DNA of 64,000 bases from Cinnamomum chago (Eukaryota > Streptophyta > Magnoliopsida > Laurales > Lauraceae): NCBI GenBank assembly GCA_038049695.1, contig CP142451.1, forward strand, positions 9,112,001 to 9,176,000. Reading direction: 5' to 3'. The notes under the pieces are model-generated. The model had not been told where the DNA came from, did no database searches, and saw only the letters and a list, made by a program, of their open reading frames with translations. Of this stretch, positions 23,701 to 38,100 are shown in pieces (position 1 is the first letter of the stretch; every line of letters starts with the position of its first letter). The translations under genes and the position numbers were made by a program.

Positions 23701-26700
23701 TCAGGTGTTAATTTTGACTCTCATTAATAATTTTTAAATGTAAGGAGGAGATCAGTTATAAAGTGAACATTAAGATCCTTTCACTTCTTATTATTTTAAT
23801 TTCAATGTTAGATGTGCAAGCATTTAATGGTTTTATCTCAATATCAACACTGAAACTATAAAAAAAGGAAGTTATATCGACAATTATTGTGAAAAAATTC
23901 CAGCAATTATGGGTTGGTTGGTTTTATGCAAAGAAAAATCATGAAAAAATAATTTTCCATGGCAATTCGACTATCCCTAATAACCTAAGCTCCTGCCCTT
24001 TCATCAATAGTTGTTGCTTCTTCACCCACCATCAAGTTCTTATAACCTAAAAGTCAGCATCATACCCAGCAGTCAGATGCTCTTGTATCCTCAATGTGAG
24101 ATAACAATGAATTAACTAGAGGGGATCAAACATGATGTGCTCAACCCTCCAGGGAATTCAGATACAATGATTACGAAAAATGCAAAAACTCAATTGACTT
24201 TCTTTGCTCAATATTTACAAGATATAGCCCTAGCATATTGAGAAAATGTTGATTGTGGCAGGGATCAACCATCTAATAAAAGAAGGAATTTTTTTCAAAA
24301 CACCAAATATTTTTCCTTTCTCTTTTTTTACTGGCAACATGAGTTGAACCCACACAACCTCAAAGATGCAATAGTGAGCACCATCCACTTTTCCATGGGC
24401 TCATTTTTTTAACGTATTTAACAAAGAATCACTTACAGTTCATTTATACATCTGTTTCTGTCCTCTGGAAGTGAATTTTCAAGGTCAGATTGGAGAGACA
24501 GCAAGTCTGAATGCAGGCCTGATATTTGCTGAACAATACCAGGTGCTGAGACATATGTTGGTAATCCACCTTGACTGTCTGGATGGAAAACATAAATAAC
24601 ATGAACCACAATTGAAACATATGGAAGTGTCGACTAATGCAACAAGGGGATATGCATGTTTTTTTTTATAACAAGGGGATATGTATGTTTACTTGAATGA
24701 ATACTTAAAAGATCTCTAACACCATGTAGAAAAGTGTCTCGATCGTCAACTGCTCCTTGTTCATGTACTTCAGATGCAGCTTGCATCAATGAGAGGCAGC
24801 GACCCTACAATGATAGCAAAAAACGACACTAAAATCAGATAGACAAGGTTCAAATGTCAATAACTAAATCAAACATATCATTTAAGAACAGTCACAATTT
24901 GGCTACCATATGGATACATAGTTCAGTCGGGCAAAAGGAACGACTTTAGTGAAAATTGATGTTCTAATTTCAATCAAGTTAAACATGGTATAAAATGAAT
25001 AACACGAATAAATGAAAGTCATATAAATGATCATAACCAGATGAAAGGGAAAAGAGACATTTTAAATGTATTGCGCTGGTATCCTAAATTTCCTACATGT
25101 GATGAAAATGACAAACAGTTATCATGCGTGAATGAACCTTAAGCTAGAATTACCAATCCAATAAAACATATGATCAAGAAAGGTAACCAGGTAGAGCTGC
25201 ATACCACACGGCCACTGGTGGCTGATAAATAACCTTGCAACTCTGATTCAATAACTTTAAGTAGGGAATATGCTCCAAGCATAGTCTTGCGCTCTAGTTG
25301 GCAAGCTATTTTCAAAAATTGATGCCTTGAGAGCTGATTGATTAGATGGTTTATGAACTGCAAAATAGAAAGATTAGTCTCGATTAAGCTCTAGCAACTG
25401 GTTTTTTATATAAAAAAAATCAATTATTATAAATGAGTTCCGCCATAATTTACTCAATTCAATGATATGATTAACTTATCCATATGATATTGGCATAAGA
25501 AACAGAACGAAAACATTTTGGAAAGAGAATTATATTTATGCATCGATTGTAAGCTCTTAAGGCAAGAGAGAGGGCTTCACTCTTAGGGTAGAGGCTTGAA
25601 GGGGCCATAAGTATCAATCATGGATACAAGACATAGGAAAGAAAGGATTCTGTTCAATACGTACATATATATATAAATATATATATATATATATGTATGT
25701 ATGCATGTATGTAAAACATTTTTTGAATAAACAAGGGTGTAACACACCAACACCTAACCGCCAAACCCCTGCCGTGGGGCACTGCAGGGGAGAGTACATA
25801 TCAAATAGTAAAAACAAAGGTTCTCTCACTGGACAAAAGATTAAAAAATCTAAAAATATTGATGCCATAAAATAGTAACTTACAGCTACATTCCTGTTTA
25901 AATTCCAGCACTTTCACTAAAGAAAAGAAACTGACGTTTAAGTATCCTTTTTTCTTCAATATTAAGCTCCATGCATTGAGAGTTATCCAACACCCAAAAG
26001 CCGATGAACTTCAACCAGTTATATCAGGCAGTGTTTTCTTATTCACTAGACTTGTGATTTCACCCTAATCACCATCAATGATGAAAAACCCCAATTCCAC
26101 ATTTTTTTTCCAATAAGCATTAAGTACATGACATGCAATTTGACATTGTCATGTATTTTGGGCACTACAAAACCACTTAGCCTATTTGACACTATATATG
26201 GTACATTAAAATATACATACCAATCAATGACGGGTAGCGAAATCTCAGTGAAAGTAGGTTCCTAATCTTCTTTGGGACTTGGGCAAACTAGAGACTGGCC
26301 TTGTTAATAACAACAGAGAGCAGGAAAGGAGCTAGAATTTTCTTCTAGTGGGGGCAAAGTTGATTGACCAATAATATTAGTTGGCCCACTTATGAAAAAA
26401 CTAAACCAGTTAAGAAATGACCCCTTCCTTTATTATTTACATAAAATTCACTTAACGAAAAAATTTATGTTACAAGTAGATCACATGTAAAGTCCAACTC
26501 TATGGGCCCTACTTGAGCCAACCTTTGATCAATTTAGCTCCTTCCATACTTATATCCCCACCTTGATTTAGCACCATGCCAAGTTTTAATGCTCATCCAT
26601 CCTGTACCCACTATTAGATTGGATCTCATAAAAAAAGAGATAAATTATTATTGAAATAGTAGTAGACTTTAAGGTTGTTAAATCAACAGCAAGGATAATT

Positions 26701-29700
26701 TTAATGTCCTTGGATGCCATCTACACAGTAGAGATGGTAAAAAGAGAAAAGAAAAAAACAACATGATAGAAGAGTTCCAGGACAATAGGCCCACTTATAA
26801 AACATCTAAATTGTTGAAAGACAACCTCCTCATATAGTGTATAGACCTTATCAGATGTCACTCAAATGACCCAATAAGATTGTTAATTTAAAAAATATAT
26901 ATATTCCATAAAATTCTAATAAACAAAGTTAATTTTTTTCATATAGATCAATATGACTTGGGCTCATATCATATTGAGTTATATTTTTCATAGAGTTAGA
27001 GCATTTATTTTATCGGGTTTATGTTTTTCCAAAGTATGCCCCACTCAAGAGCATCGGCCTAAAATGATCCACATTCTGAACCTGTTTAATTTTATTAAGT
27101 GGGCTCCACTCAACAGCTTCATTAAATACTCTCTAAACATGGTTGGATGCGGGCAATGGATGGGATGAGAATGATGACATTGCAAAGAGAGAGATAACCA
27201 TAAGTTTCTATCTTTTAGGAAAAGAAAAGGTCAATAATAACCTTACTAAGACAAGAATACCCTTGTTACTCTCTAAAGTTCTCAAAGAGTAGAGAAAGTT
27301 GAGGAGGGGCAAAAGGGCATAAAATCAAAATGCCTAGATACACTTCTATATTTTCTCTTTTTTATCAAAGATGAAAGGAAAATTGAGTGGGGGCAAGTGC
27401 CCTCACTCGACCTTCCCTCCCTCCATCCTTGACAGAGAGGAATCATCAACTGTAGTCTGCATGACTGCACCTTGATCATGGATTTTTTAATAGACTTGAG
27501 ATTATATCAAAAGTTGTTGGAAAATTTATCTATTTGGCAATCACTTGCTTAGATATCTTCTTTGCTGTTAGTAGTTAGCTCGTTAATGCATGCTTCTAAG
27601 ATGTCGCCTAATGCAGTTTAACATGCCATGGATATCTGAAGTATTCTCCTAGAGGCAGCATTTGTTACTTTTATATGGTATGCAATTGTCTTAGGTTAAC
27701 ATTTAAATAAGCCGACATGGTAGGAAACAAACAACTGTGACAACACATAGCTATAATAAGCATTGCAATATAAGGCATGTGTTAGATCTTACAAAATATG
27801 ACCAATAAATGAAATATACCGTCTTTTGTTGAGCAATATAGTATTCCTGACGCATCACCTTTAAATCATAATCACCTGTGGATCCAAATGTTGGAAAGCA
27901 CTTTTATTTTAGTATCAAGATGAACATGTGCTTTGTCTTAGTTCAGAATAATTACTGACATTGTTTCTATACCTTGCAATATATAGGTGTCTTGGAGTTG
28001 AGCAAGCTCCCAACACAAAGATGGAATAGTCTGGAACATGAATGATTTTGGAAAGGAAAAGATAGTTTCATTTATCATCATCATTAAAGACCACAAGAAA
28101 GCTTTAAAAGAACATAATGGAGAAATCTTTGCAGCAGTGAGAGATGAGAGACACAAAGTTGTAAAATTTTAGATTTCGTCAACTTTCATAGTTGTCAGTT
28201 ATGCTGTGTTGCATCTGAATAGCAGAGAATTTCTGTTCTAATTGATGGATTAAAAAAGAAATAAGCATATGAAGTTTTCATTCAGGGTTTTGGCCTTCTC
28301 AAGCCGAAAATACTAGCTGCAACAAGCCTATTTTTGGCACCTGGACAACTTAAATCGTGTACAGATCAGGGTTTTGATTTTTTGTTTTCCTCAACCCATA
28401 TGTCATAACCAGGTTAAGAAACATTATTTCTGACAAATCTTCACAGTTGTGGCAGCCTCAAGATCCTCTTTGGCTAAAAACAATGTCATTTCAACTGTTT
28501 TGTACAATGGGAGAAAGGCAAGAATTAAAAGTTGATTTGGTTGATTTTCCATTTTTTTAATATATTTGTAAAAAGGAAGTGGAAGTTTAAAATAATTTCT
28601 GCACATGAATGCCAACCATTTGACATGTAGCACAGTAGAATTGTAGTGTAGAATTTTTTTTCCTACGCTGATTTAGCTTTCTATTTATTTATTTTTCAAA
28701 TTCCTATGCTAATTTAGCATTCTACTATTTCTTCCTTGAAAAAAAAATCCATGTATTTCCAATAATAGAACACACTCAAGGGCATGTCTGCATAGCATAT
28801 GCGGAAAGGGAAGTCCGTGTTTTTCCGCGGAACGCTCTGCCTTTCCTACAAAATCAAGGCCAAAACTACACTTCTCCTCACAGAAAACTGCCCACATCGA
28901 GTGAAAGAAAAAGAAGTGCTAAAATATATTACACAAATGTGCCCTAAACATTAAACTCCAGCAGGTAAAATGAGACATCTGTTGAATCAGAATTGACATT
29001 CATGCCAACTTCATCAAATTACAAATAAAGGAACAAAAATATTTTACCAGATCTGAAAAAAAGTTGTTTCCCAGAAGGCTGAATCTAGAAGGTTCAAGAT
29101 TTTATATCAAATTGTGCAAAGAAACATTGCTATAGAAAGATGTCATTTAAGCAATGGCCAACAGCAGGAGGTACAGGATTTCGCATAATAATAAAAGCAT
29201 ATAATTACATTGTTTAGCAATGAAAGCATTTTATAGAAACACAATGTCAATTTACTCAAAGAAGAGAGTACAAAAATGAGAGTGAGATCCACCCACAAGA
29301 CTGATGAAAGATGAGCAGCAGTCTCCTCAAGGAGAAAAGACAAACAAAAAAGGAGGATGAAAATGAAAAGAAACTCCAACTGAACAAAAAATAAACTGCC
29401 TTAAAGACCCAATCAACAAAAGAAGCCCAATTCTCCAACACTTAATTAGCAACATCTGGCAAACCTTGTTACATAAAGCATATATGGGAAAAGTAAAAAT
29501 GGTTGTGATCAAATTTGCTAGATCCAATAGAAGAATCTAAGTTAATTATGGACAAAAGAAAAAATTATTTTGTTGGTTATTGAATTAAACTATTAGGAAC
29601 AATGGCCGGGAGCTATGATTTCTAGATATGGCATGCATACAGCTGGGACACACCATAGATACAGCAGGGACACGGATTTTACTCATAAGTGAAGTATTGG

Positions 29701-32058
29701 ATATGATACAATGCGGAACTTTGCCTAGTTTGAAGTATCCATGCAACATACGGCGGGAATCCTCTCCCTAGAAATTTTAAGGGCACAAACAAAATGGAGT
29801 GTTCCCAGATATAACCCTCCAATCTTTAGACTTATCTCCAAATACGACAATAAGAATTGTTTTGGACTAAATAAGATTTTAAGTATATGTGGTCTCTAGG
29901 CCCATGGTTTCTTAGCAACTGAAGTTTGAAAGTCCAATGGGCATGGAAAGAAAAGCATTACAAAGGTAATAGGCAACCACACCTTACTAGGGTACATTTT
30001 CCAGGGATAGACAGATAGTAAAATAATGGAGATTCAAATAAGAATGGTTGCACTTGCAATAGGGATCCCCAAACACTTGCTTATTAGGGTACACTTTCAA
30101 GGATAAACAGATGGAAAACTAAGAGAGATTCAAACAAGACTGGTTGCAATAGGGATCCCCAAAACACTAGCTTTATCAATGTGAAAATAAGGATGCAGAA
30201 AATTACCAGATAGATGAAAACTAATTTGTGCAAACAGTAACTCAACTTATACAATAATGGCGGCAGGGGATGCGTGGATAAACATAATCAATAAACTGAA
30301 ACTGTTCAAAGTAAAATCCATATAAAAAAATTCTGCAAGATTCTTTTCTTTGTTAATCTCATGTGCAGTGGAATCTTGATTTGCAGCTCAACAAACCAAA
30401 TAGGTAGTGTTGGGAACCAGAAGTTTGCCAGGCAATCACAGAAAGCATTAGTTATCAGTGCAAACCTCAGATAACAACTTCTGCTCTTTCCGGTATAGAT
30501 TTGAATGTTCCACAGAATATTCAGATTGCTTCCTCCTGCTTGATGACAATCGGTTCAGTGTGATTCATAAAAAGTATAACCAAACTAGATTCAAGTATTT
30601 GTGAAAAGGATGGTTTAAACAAAAGGGTACATCATCAGAGTACCAAAATAAAAGAAGTGACTTAGAAGCAAATATACGAAGTGTAGACAATCATCATTTA
30701 AGATTGTAATTTACCATTAAAGTCTAAAGAAACAAATTAGATTGTCAAAGAGATGCATCGTCCGAAACATTGTTAAAAATCTCAGCCAGTAAGTATCATA
30801 TTGGCCAATATTTATCTATTATTCACGGTCCAGATTATGATAGCATGGGTAAGTAACAGAAGTCAAGGTACAAAAATAGTGGAAAGAAATATAGATTAAC
30901 AAAGGAAGAATACTACCGAAGAGAATGAAGATCAAGATGAATATGAGCTTCATCAGATGAAACTTGAGATTTAAGTGCCAAGAGAATAGCTTGCTGCTTA
31001 GCATTCTCAACTTGTGCTTCTACCCATTGTCTCTCACTTGTTCCAAATCTGTTGTAGTACTAAACAGTAAGTAAAACAAAACAACATCCGCAGCTATAGC
31101 TCAGCCGGTTAGGGCGAGGAGTATGAGAGTGCAGGAGTTCGAGTGTATGTAGCAAAAGAAAAAAGGTAAAACAAAACAATATAACCAAATGTTATCATAG
31201 AATAACTCGGTGAGATTGTGTACCATAAAGAGAATTGTCTTTTTTTTCTTTCCTTTTGTTAAATGATCCTAAACAGAATTTTTTTTTTATGATCATAAAC
31301 AGAATAACATTACCTAAAAGGAACTATAACAGAGTTTTCTTTTAGATCACACCCTGGCATCACTCTGCAATCTTGCTTTTCTAGAAAACAATACCAAAAT
31401 AATCGACTGACGGAAAATTGACAAATTGAGCCTGAATTCACATGCAGAGGGCAATGGCGCTTCACCCTATTTTTCCAGCCACATGGCCCACATCTGCTCT
31501 TTGTCCTAAGCGCCGCCGCCGCCACCCCAAAAATAATGGTGGGCCCACCACCCAGATGATTACATCACAGTGGGCCATCCAACCATGTCTTTTAATCTAT
31601 TTATTTTGAATGGCAACCATGTCTTTTAATCTTATTACATAGATAAGATCCTTGTAAATTAAGGACTTAACATGTTAAATTATATGATATGTACTTGGAT
31701 CCTAGCTGTTAATGTAACCCACCCAACCACCCAACACGATCATCTGTTTATCCTAGTGGTTTCCATCCTGCCTTAGGTCACATTTGGCAACCAAATCCGG
31801 GGAAAAGATTTCTGCTTTCCACAAAGACATGGAAAACCCATGTTTGGCGATTGCAAATCCTCAAAGATTTGGACAAATGGAAATCCTGTGGATTCACATT
31901 CACACCGAAACCAATTTTTCTAAGCTATATGCAGCGATATGCACGGATATCAATGTGAAGTCCTCAGCGAGGAATCCATGTTCCAGGGGCATTGAGGAAT
32001 CCTCAGATCTGCGGATTCCTCACCCGTTACATGCCCTTACTGGTTAACGTAACAATAA

Positions 32059-32112
<54 letters not shown>

Positions 32113-35100
32113 AAAAACAAAAAACCCAAAAAAATAAACACATACGCAGAGGAAGAACTGCAGAACAGTGAGGAGAGAGAATGCAAGGAGAAAGAAAAGA
32201 GAAATAGATGGAGCTCTGATAACCAGACACTTGTACATGCCCAGTGTACCCAAATCCTAAGGAGATGGTACTGGTACTGGTACCCAGATACTTGTATATG
32301 CCTAGTGACTAGTGCACCATTTTCGAAATTACCAAGGTCTCCTGTATAGTAGCTGACATAAACAATGTAAATCATACTATTACTTTACCAGGTTTTCTTC
32401 TTCATTTCTTATAAATTTTCAGATACATCAATTATATTTCATTTCGTGTTCTCCTTTCCAGAACAAAAGCTCAAAGGTATTAATTTGTGAATATATGAAA
32501 AAAGCATCTATAATAAGATCATTACCTTGAAGTAGAAGTCCCATGTACATGATAGAAAAATTGGTAAAAAAAGGAAAGAGAAAATAAGAATGTCCATGGC
32601 TAAAAAATTTACATTGATCGAAGCCGTTGCAGCTCGGTTATACGATGATGTTGGGACTTTTCCGAATCACCTGTAATTGCAACAAAAAAAAAAAGTCAGA
32701 AGGGAAGAAAAGGACAAAACCTCTCAATCCTCATTAATATTAGCATATATGATTCAGTTTATCAAAATTCTAATACAATTTAAAGGAAGCATTGAAAATA
32801 TATGCATTTGGACTCCATTAATCTATTGAAGACAGACAAATGATTGAAATGGTAACTGGTCATGCTACTAAGCAAAGACACAAAAACAGATAACAGGAGA
32901 ATGAAACATCAAAGGATTAATATTACAAAACCTAGTCTCAAGTGCTTTAAAACAATATCACCACACCACACTTTCCAACACTGCCAAAGATCAGAAGCTA
33001 TCAACCCCCAAAACTGCTCCATGGCAAGGGCTCAATATATAACCTTAGTCTGAGCATTATTTGCCACCCCAATAGTTGAGTCCAATCTATTGGTGAATAT
33101 ACAATTGTTGCACTCAAGGCACAAAAACCATAAAACGGCCATAGGAGTGAGCCACCACAAAATAGAACATCATGCATCTCATAACCCATACCACCAAGAC
33201 CAGGGATTAAAAAGTCGGACTCGGACTTGAACTAACTCTGTGCCAAATCCGAGTCCGATTCGACTTGCGACTCAGCTAAACTTTTTTTTTTTTTTTGTGT
33301 GTGTGTGTGTCTGTGTGTTTCTGCATTGCTGAGGGAGAGAGAGAGAGAGAGAGAGAACACCTCTTGTAAAGCAATTTGTGATGTCGTCAAGACTAACCCA
33401 TGAACATTTAGATTTACCTTCCTCAGCAACAAGACGGAAAGGACCCTGATTAAAAGTACAAAATGCCCCCATAAAAAAATGAATATAATGAAGTAAGCAA
33501 GACAGGTAAATGGAAAATTCATAACGCAGCTCATTTTCCATTGGAGGACATCTGGATGAATAGAAAAGGTGTGAAGCATATCCTATTGCAGTTCGCATAT
33601 AGATCTAACCTATGTGTTCGAAGAGCATCCAGTGCAAAGAAAGTATAACTCAAATCATGGAAATAGAACTACCTCTCTACATTTGACTAGATAAAGCCAC
33701 AAATGCATTGATAAGTGCATAATTGTTTACAATCTAAGCCCTAATATTTGATTGATATTATGCTAGTTAGAGTCGTTTTATTTTATTTTACATAGTCTTT
33801 GTTAATTTTTTATTCAAAGGTAAAGAGGAGAAAAAAAGAGAAGAATTAAATCATCAATGAAGAAAAAGAAGACAACTCCAAAGTGTGTTACACGCCCAAG
33901 GGGGGTCCACATCCATTGCTAAAGGTAGAATTTCAGAATTCAGGAAGTCCTATTCAAGTTAAAAGAGGAGTTCAAGAATGGAGAAAAAGAAGGAAAGTCA
34001 AAGGAAGATTTCAAGTTAAGATAGAAGTCCAAAAAGAGGGGTCTCACATTCATTGTGCACGCACCAAATATGGGCCCACTTTTATTCTCAAGTTTCCGAT
34101 TTAATTCCTTGCAATTAAAATTCAGATTGGTGGGCCACATATGAGGAATTGTCAAGAAGATACAAGTAAGATCAAAATTAGAAAGTGTTGCTAATTAAGA
34201 AAAGAAGACTCCTATTCTAATCTAATTAGGAAGCATACTTAAAAAGAAAGATGGAGATCTAATCATACAACGAGAGAAGCCTAAAAAGGAGGAGATTCTT
34301 CACAAAAGAGGGTTGTTGCAAGACTTATAAATAGAAAAAAAAAAAACTAGCCACGTCCATCAATAATACCAGCCATAAAACATCACACAAACTATCCACA
34401 AATCAGCTACAATCATCCACAAACCCTAGCAGCCATATAGCACTATTGGGAGCACCTTTGGATCATCTTTTGGAGAGCTTTTGGAGCAAGGAAAAGGGAA
34501 AAAAGCTGCTAGCAAAATTCTTCTTCTTCTTCAATATTCAGAGTTCTTCTTATGGCTCTATTATCTATTTTGTTTTCAATTCCAGACATGAGTAGCTAAT
34601 TTTTTTAGGGCTAGGGTGTAGTTGAAACCCTAGCCTAATCTATGTAGTCTCTATTGGCATCTTTTAAGTCAGATTTCAGTTTTATTAGTTGAGATTCTAA
34701 ACCATGTTATTAATTGATGAGTTGTGTATATGCCCTGCCAACCATGCCATGTTCAATTAATTTTAATAGTAGCTAACTTAATTTTGATTGATCTTGATGT
34801 TAAGCATCTAGAGTTTAGAACCATGAATAATCTAAGTATATGCCATGCTTAGACTCATGCATTTATCTTTCCCATTGTTTTTAAACATTATGTGTGTTTT
34901 GACTAATACATATGCCATGCTTAGTTTTTGCATCATAATGAATAATTCATGCAGTATGCCACTCATGAATTGGGTTTAGGGGAATAGTAATCTAGACGCA
35001 AATGCCATGGTCTAAGTTGATAGATGTCACTAATAAAATTTGATTTTTTTTATTAAAAGATAATAAGGGACATGCATAGGATTGGTTAGGGGAGTAGATG

Positions 35101-38100
35101 AAACCCTAGTTCATTCATTTTCATTGTTTTTAATTCTAATATTAGTTGTGTGTTTTAGATTAATTTTCATTTAGCTTTTGATAGTTTAATTTACTGTTTT
35201 TAGTAGTTTAATTCAACCTCTCATCATTCAATTGTTTCTTTTAATATTCTGATTTTTAGTTGCTTTTGACATTTTTTTATCACAAGTCTTTGTGGGATCG
35301 ACCTCGTACTTACAATTCACTACACTACATAGTGATCTTGTGCGCTTGCGAGTTTTAATTGTGTGCATGCTAGTAGCTTATTTCTAGGTTGCTTGGTGCA
35401 TACCATGCATCTAAAAGTTCATGTCCATTTTGTGGTTATGGTCAAAACACATTTTCAGACTCAAATTTTTTATGACATCTGCTCTGTTTCCACTTTCCAA
35501 TATCACAATCTGCTAACCAAGACTGAAAATTCATCATCAACCAAGATTGAAAACAATATATATATAATTTATTTTATTTCTTTTCTGAAAACTAGATATA
35601 ATTGATGGTGACTAGCAAAAACTAGGACTTGTTCCCCAACGGAACAAAGTCGGACAGATTACTATATATACTCAAACAACTTAGATCTGCAAAAAATTGT
35701 GTCACAACTCACAACTACTGTGAGAACAACCAATTTCAATAATCAATACTATGTTAAAACCTCCCAATCACAAGAGGCGTTTGAAGTATAACTCATACTG
35801 TAGGTCTCAGTTCTCTCCTCTCATAAATATGACAAGATTTTGAAAGCAAACAGATATCCCGCAGGTGCACTTCTATAATAAAATACCGTGTCAAACTGCT
35901 TTTCAAACCACTGGTTTATCTCCTTTGTACAAGCTGAATCTCCAAGTAAGTATGAATGGAAGTCAGAGTAAGCTAAGTAGATGCCATCCTCTACAAAACC
36001 AGATTATTGTGAAAGTCATCAAATAGCTCAAGAAAACCAGATTTATAAAAGAAATGAATAAACAAAAAAGAAGAGTAATCAGAAATTCATGTCAAACCTA
36101 AGCAATAGTTCCCATGTGTAAAATTTAAATAATAACTTTTATTTTTTCCTTTAAAATAGAATTTATAAAAAAAGAAATATGATACTTGTTAAAATATCCA
36201 TCCAGACAAAAGAATTGAACTTTTAGTGATGCAGCTGTATTATGACATCAGGCTTCAAGTAACATGAAAAGGAAGAATTACCATCCCCAGAATGGTAATG
36301 AGCCAGCTCCTGCGCAGTGGAAGCAATTTTTCCAAGAACAGCATTCATCTGTATTGTAGAGAAACGAATCACCACAACTTCCATAATGTCCAAAAAAGAG
36401 GAGGATTACTTCATCCTCCATAAAAAGAAGGAAAGCGAAATTCTTTAAGGAGAAAAGTAGTAATAATACAATAACATCCAAAAAATCCATGCACAAATTA
36501 ACACAAACACTTCCATTCTTAAAACAAACTTGAACTATAACCTGTATTAGGTAACATGGCTTGGAGTTTTTTACTAGAAGCTTTGATAATTAAAGTCACA
36601 TTATGTTTGATAGCATGTATTACCAATCTTGCTAACAGAAATATGTGCACAAGTTATAGATAAGCAATTTAACAAGATGGGATAAGGTTTTGATGATGAC
36701 AATGATCAATAAGGATGAATGTATTTTGGAGGTGGATGCCTATAGATAATGAAGGTGTATCCAGATATGCTGTTGTTTTGGAGGCACAGATCAGTTGATG
36801 TTTTCATTTAGCCCGTAATAGAATCCCGCAACCATTTTCAGTAAAATAATAGTAAGTAAACATCAAGGAGGCTCATTAACAAATGCCTTAATGCGGTAGC
36901 TATAAATTAGTGAATCCTTTGATGCCACAAACAGTACATTAGTATACCTCCAAATTTCTTTCAGAAAGTTTCTCCTCCAGTAAACTGAGTTGATCGTTGA
37001 TTGTAGATGTCACAGCGGCACGTGCCTTTCTTCCTTGGATTAAAGATGAAGCTTGGCCCACAAGCAAATCAAACTGGGACTGTAGATGTTTAAGCTGTTT
37101 CTGTAATTCTGAAGCTTCCTTCTTGCATAACATTGTTGCCTTCCTAAAGTCAATAAGACGTGCATCACTAAATAACAACTACAACATAAACATCATTGAT
37201 TAAGAACTGTGCCCTCGCTCCCTCATCATGATAAGAAGCACCCCCTCTCACTGGGACTGTAAATGTTTAAGCTGTTTCTGTAATTCTGAAGCTTCCTTTT
37301 TGTATGCCACAGTTGCCTTCCCAAAGGTAAGACATGCATCACTGCATAGTAAGAACTATCACACTGTGGCACACTGTCTCTCAAGCTGGGACTATAGATG
37401 TTTAAACTGTTTCTGTAATTCTGAAGCCTCCTTTTTATATGACGTAGTTGGCTTCCAAGAGCCACTTAGACATGCACACTTAGTCATGCACAGTGCATAC
37501 CCAGAAAATCTTCCATTTTTTCATTAGACTGTTTCCTGTCATTTGGGGCAATAACAGGAGTAGCAGTTTTATTCAGTTTTAAAGGATAGAGAACTTCCGC
37601 TTTCCTTTTTCCCTTTTTCTATTTTGGTTTCAGGTAGTTGCCACAATGCTTCATTCATAACCTAAAATTGTATGATAAAGCACCATATAAAGAAAAAAAA
37701 AAAAAACTGTAACCAAGCAAATATTAGGAGTTGAGAAACAAAAAATGAAAGCAGAATGTAATTTTATAACCTGATATCATTTAATCCTTCTTCAGTCCCA
37801 AAACCCGCCCCTTGACTGTCTCTCCTACTTGAGAACGTTGAAATGCTGTCATAAGCAAAGTCCAAATCCTCACCCTGACATCAGATTTATATTACGCACA
37901 TAATTAAATCTGTGAATGGAAAATGATGCAGCATTTTGCAATAAAAACTAATATTTTAATTACTAAATTGTTATCACCAGCAGCAACAGGATCGAAAGGA
38001 CAGTAGAGAGGAGACCCAATCATTGCTACATGAGAGAACATATAAATGGAATTTGTTTTAGTGATATTCTAGCACTTCATCCCAAATGTCAACACTTTTT

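Noticed and set aside
32037-32375. Frame containing an Arg-Glu run
   Set aside because: Translation of the CT microsatellite in an AUG3 intron.
37226-37465. Minus-strand frame with two [16 protein letters not shown]-like units
   Set aside because: Out-of-frame reading of the duplicated exon 4 copies; the repetition is real, the protein is not.
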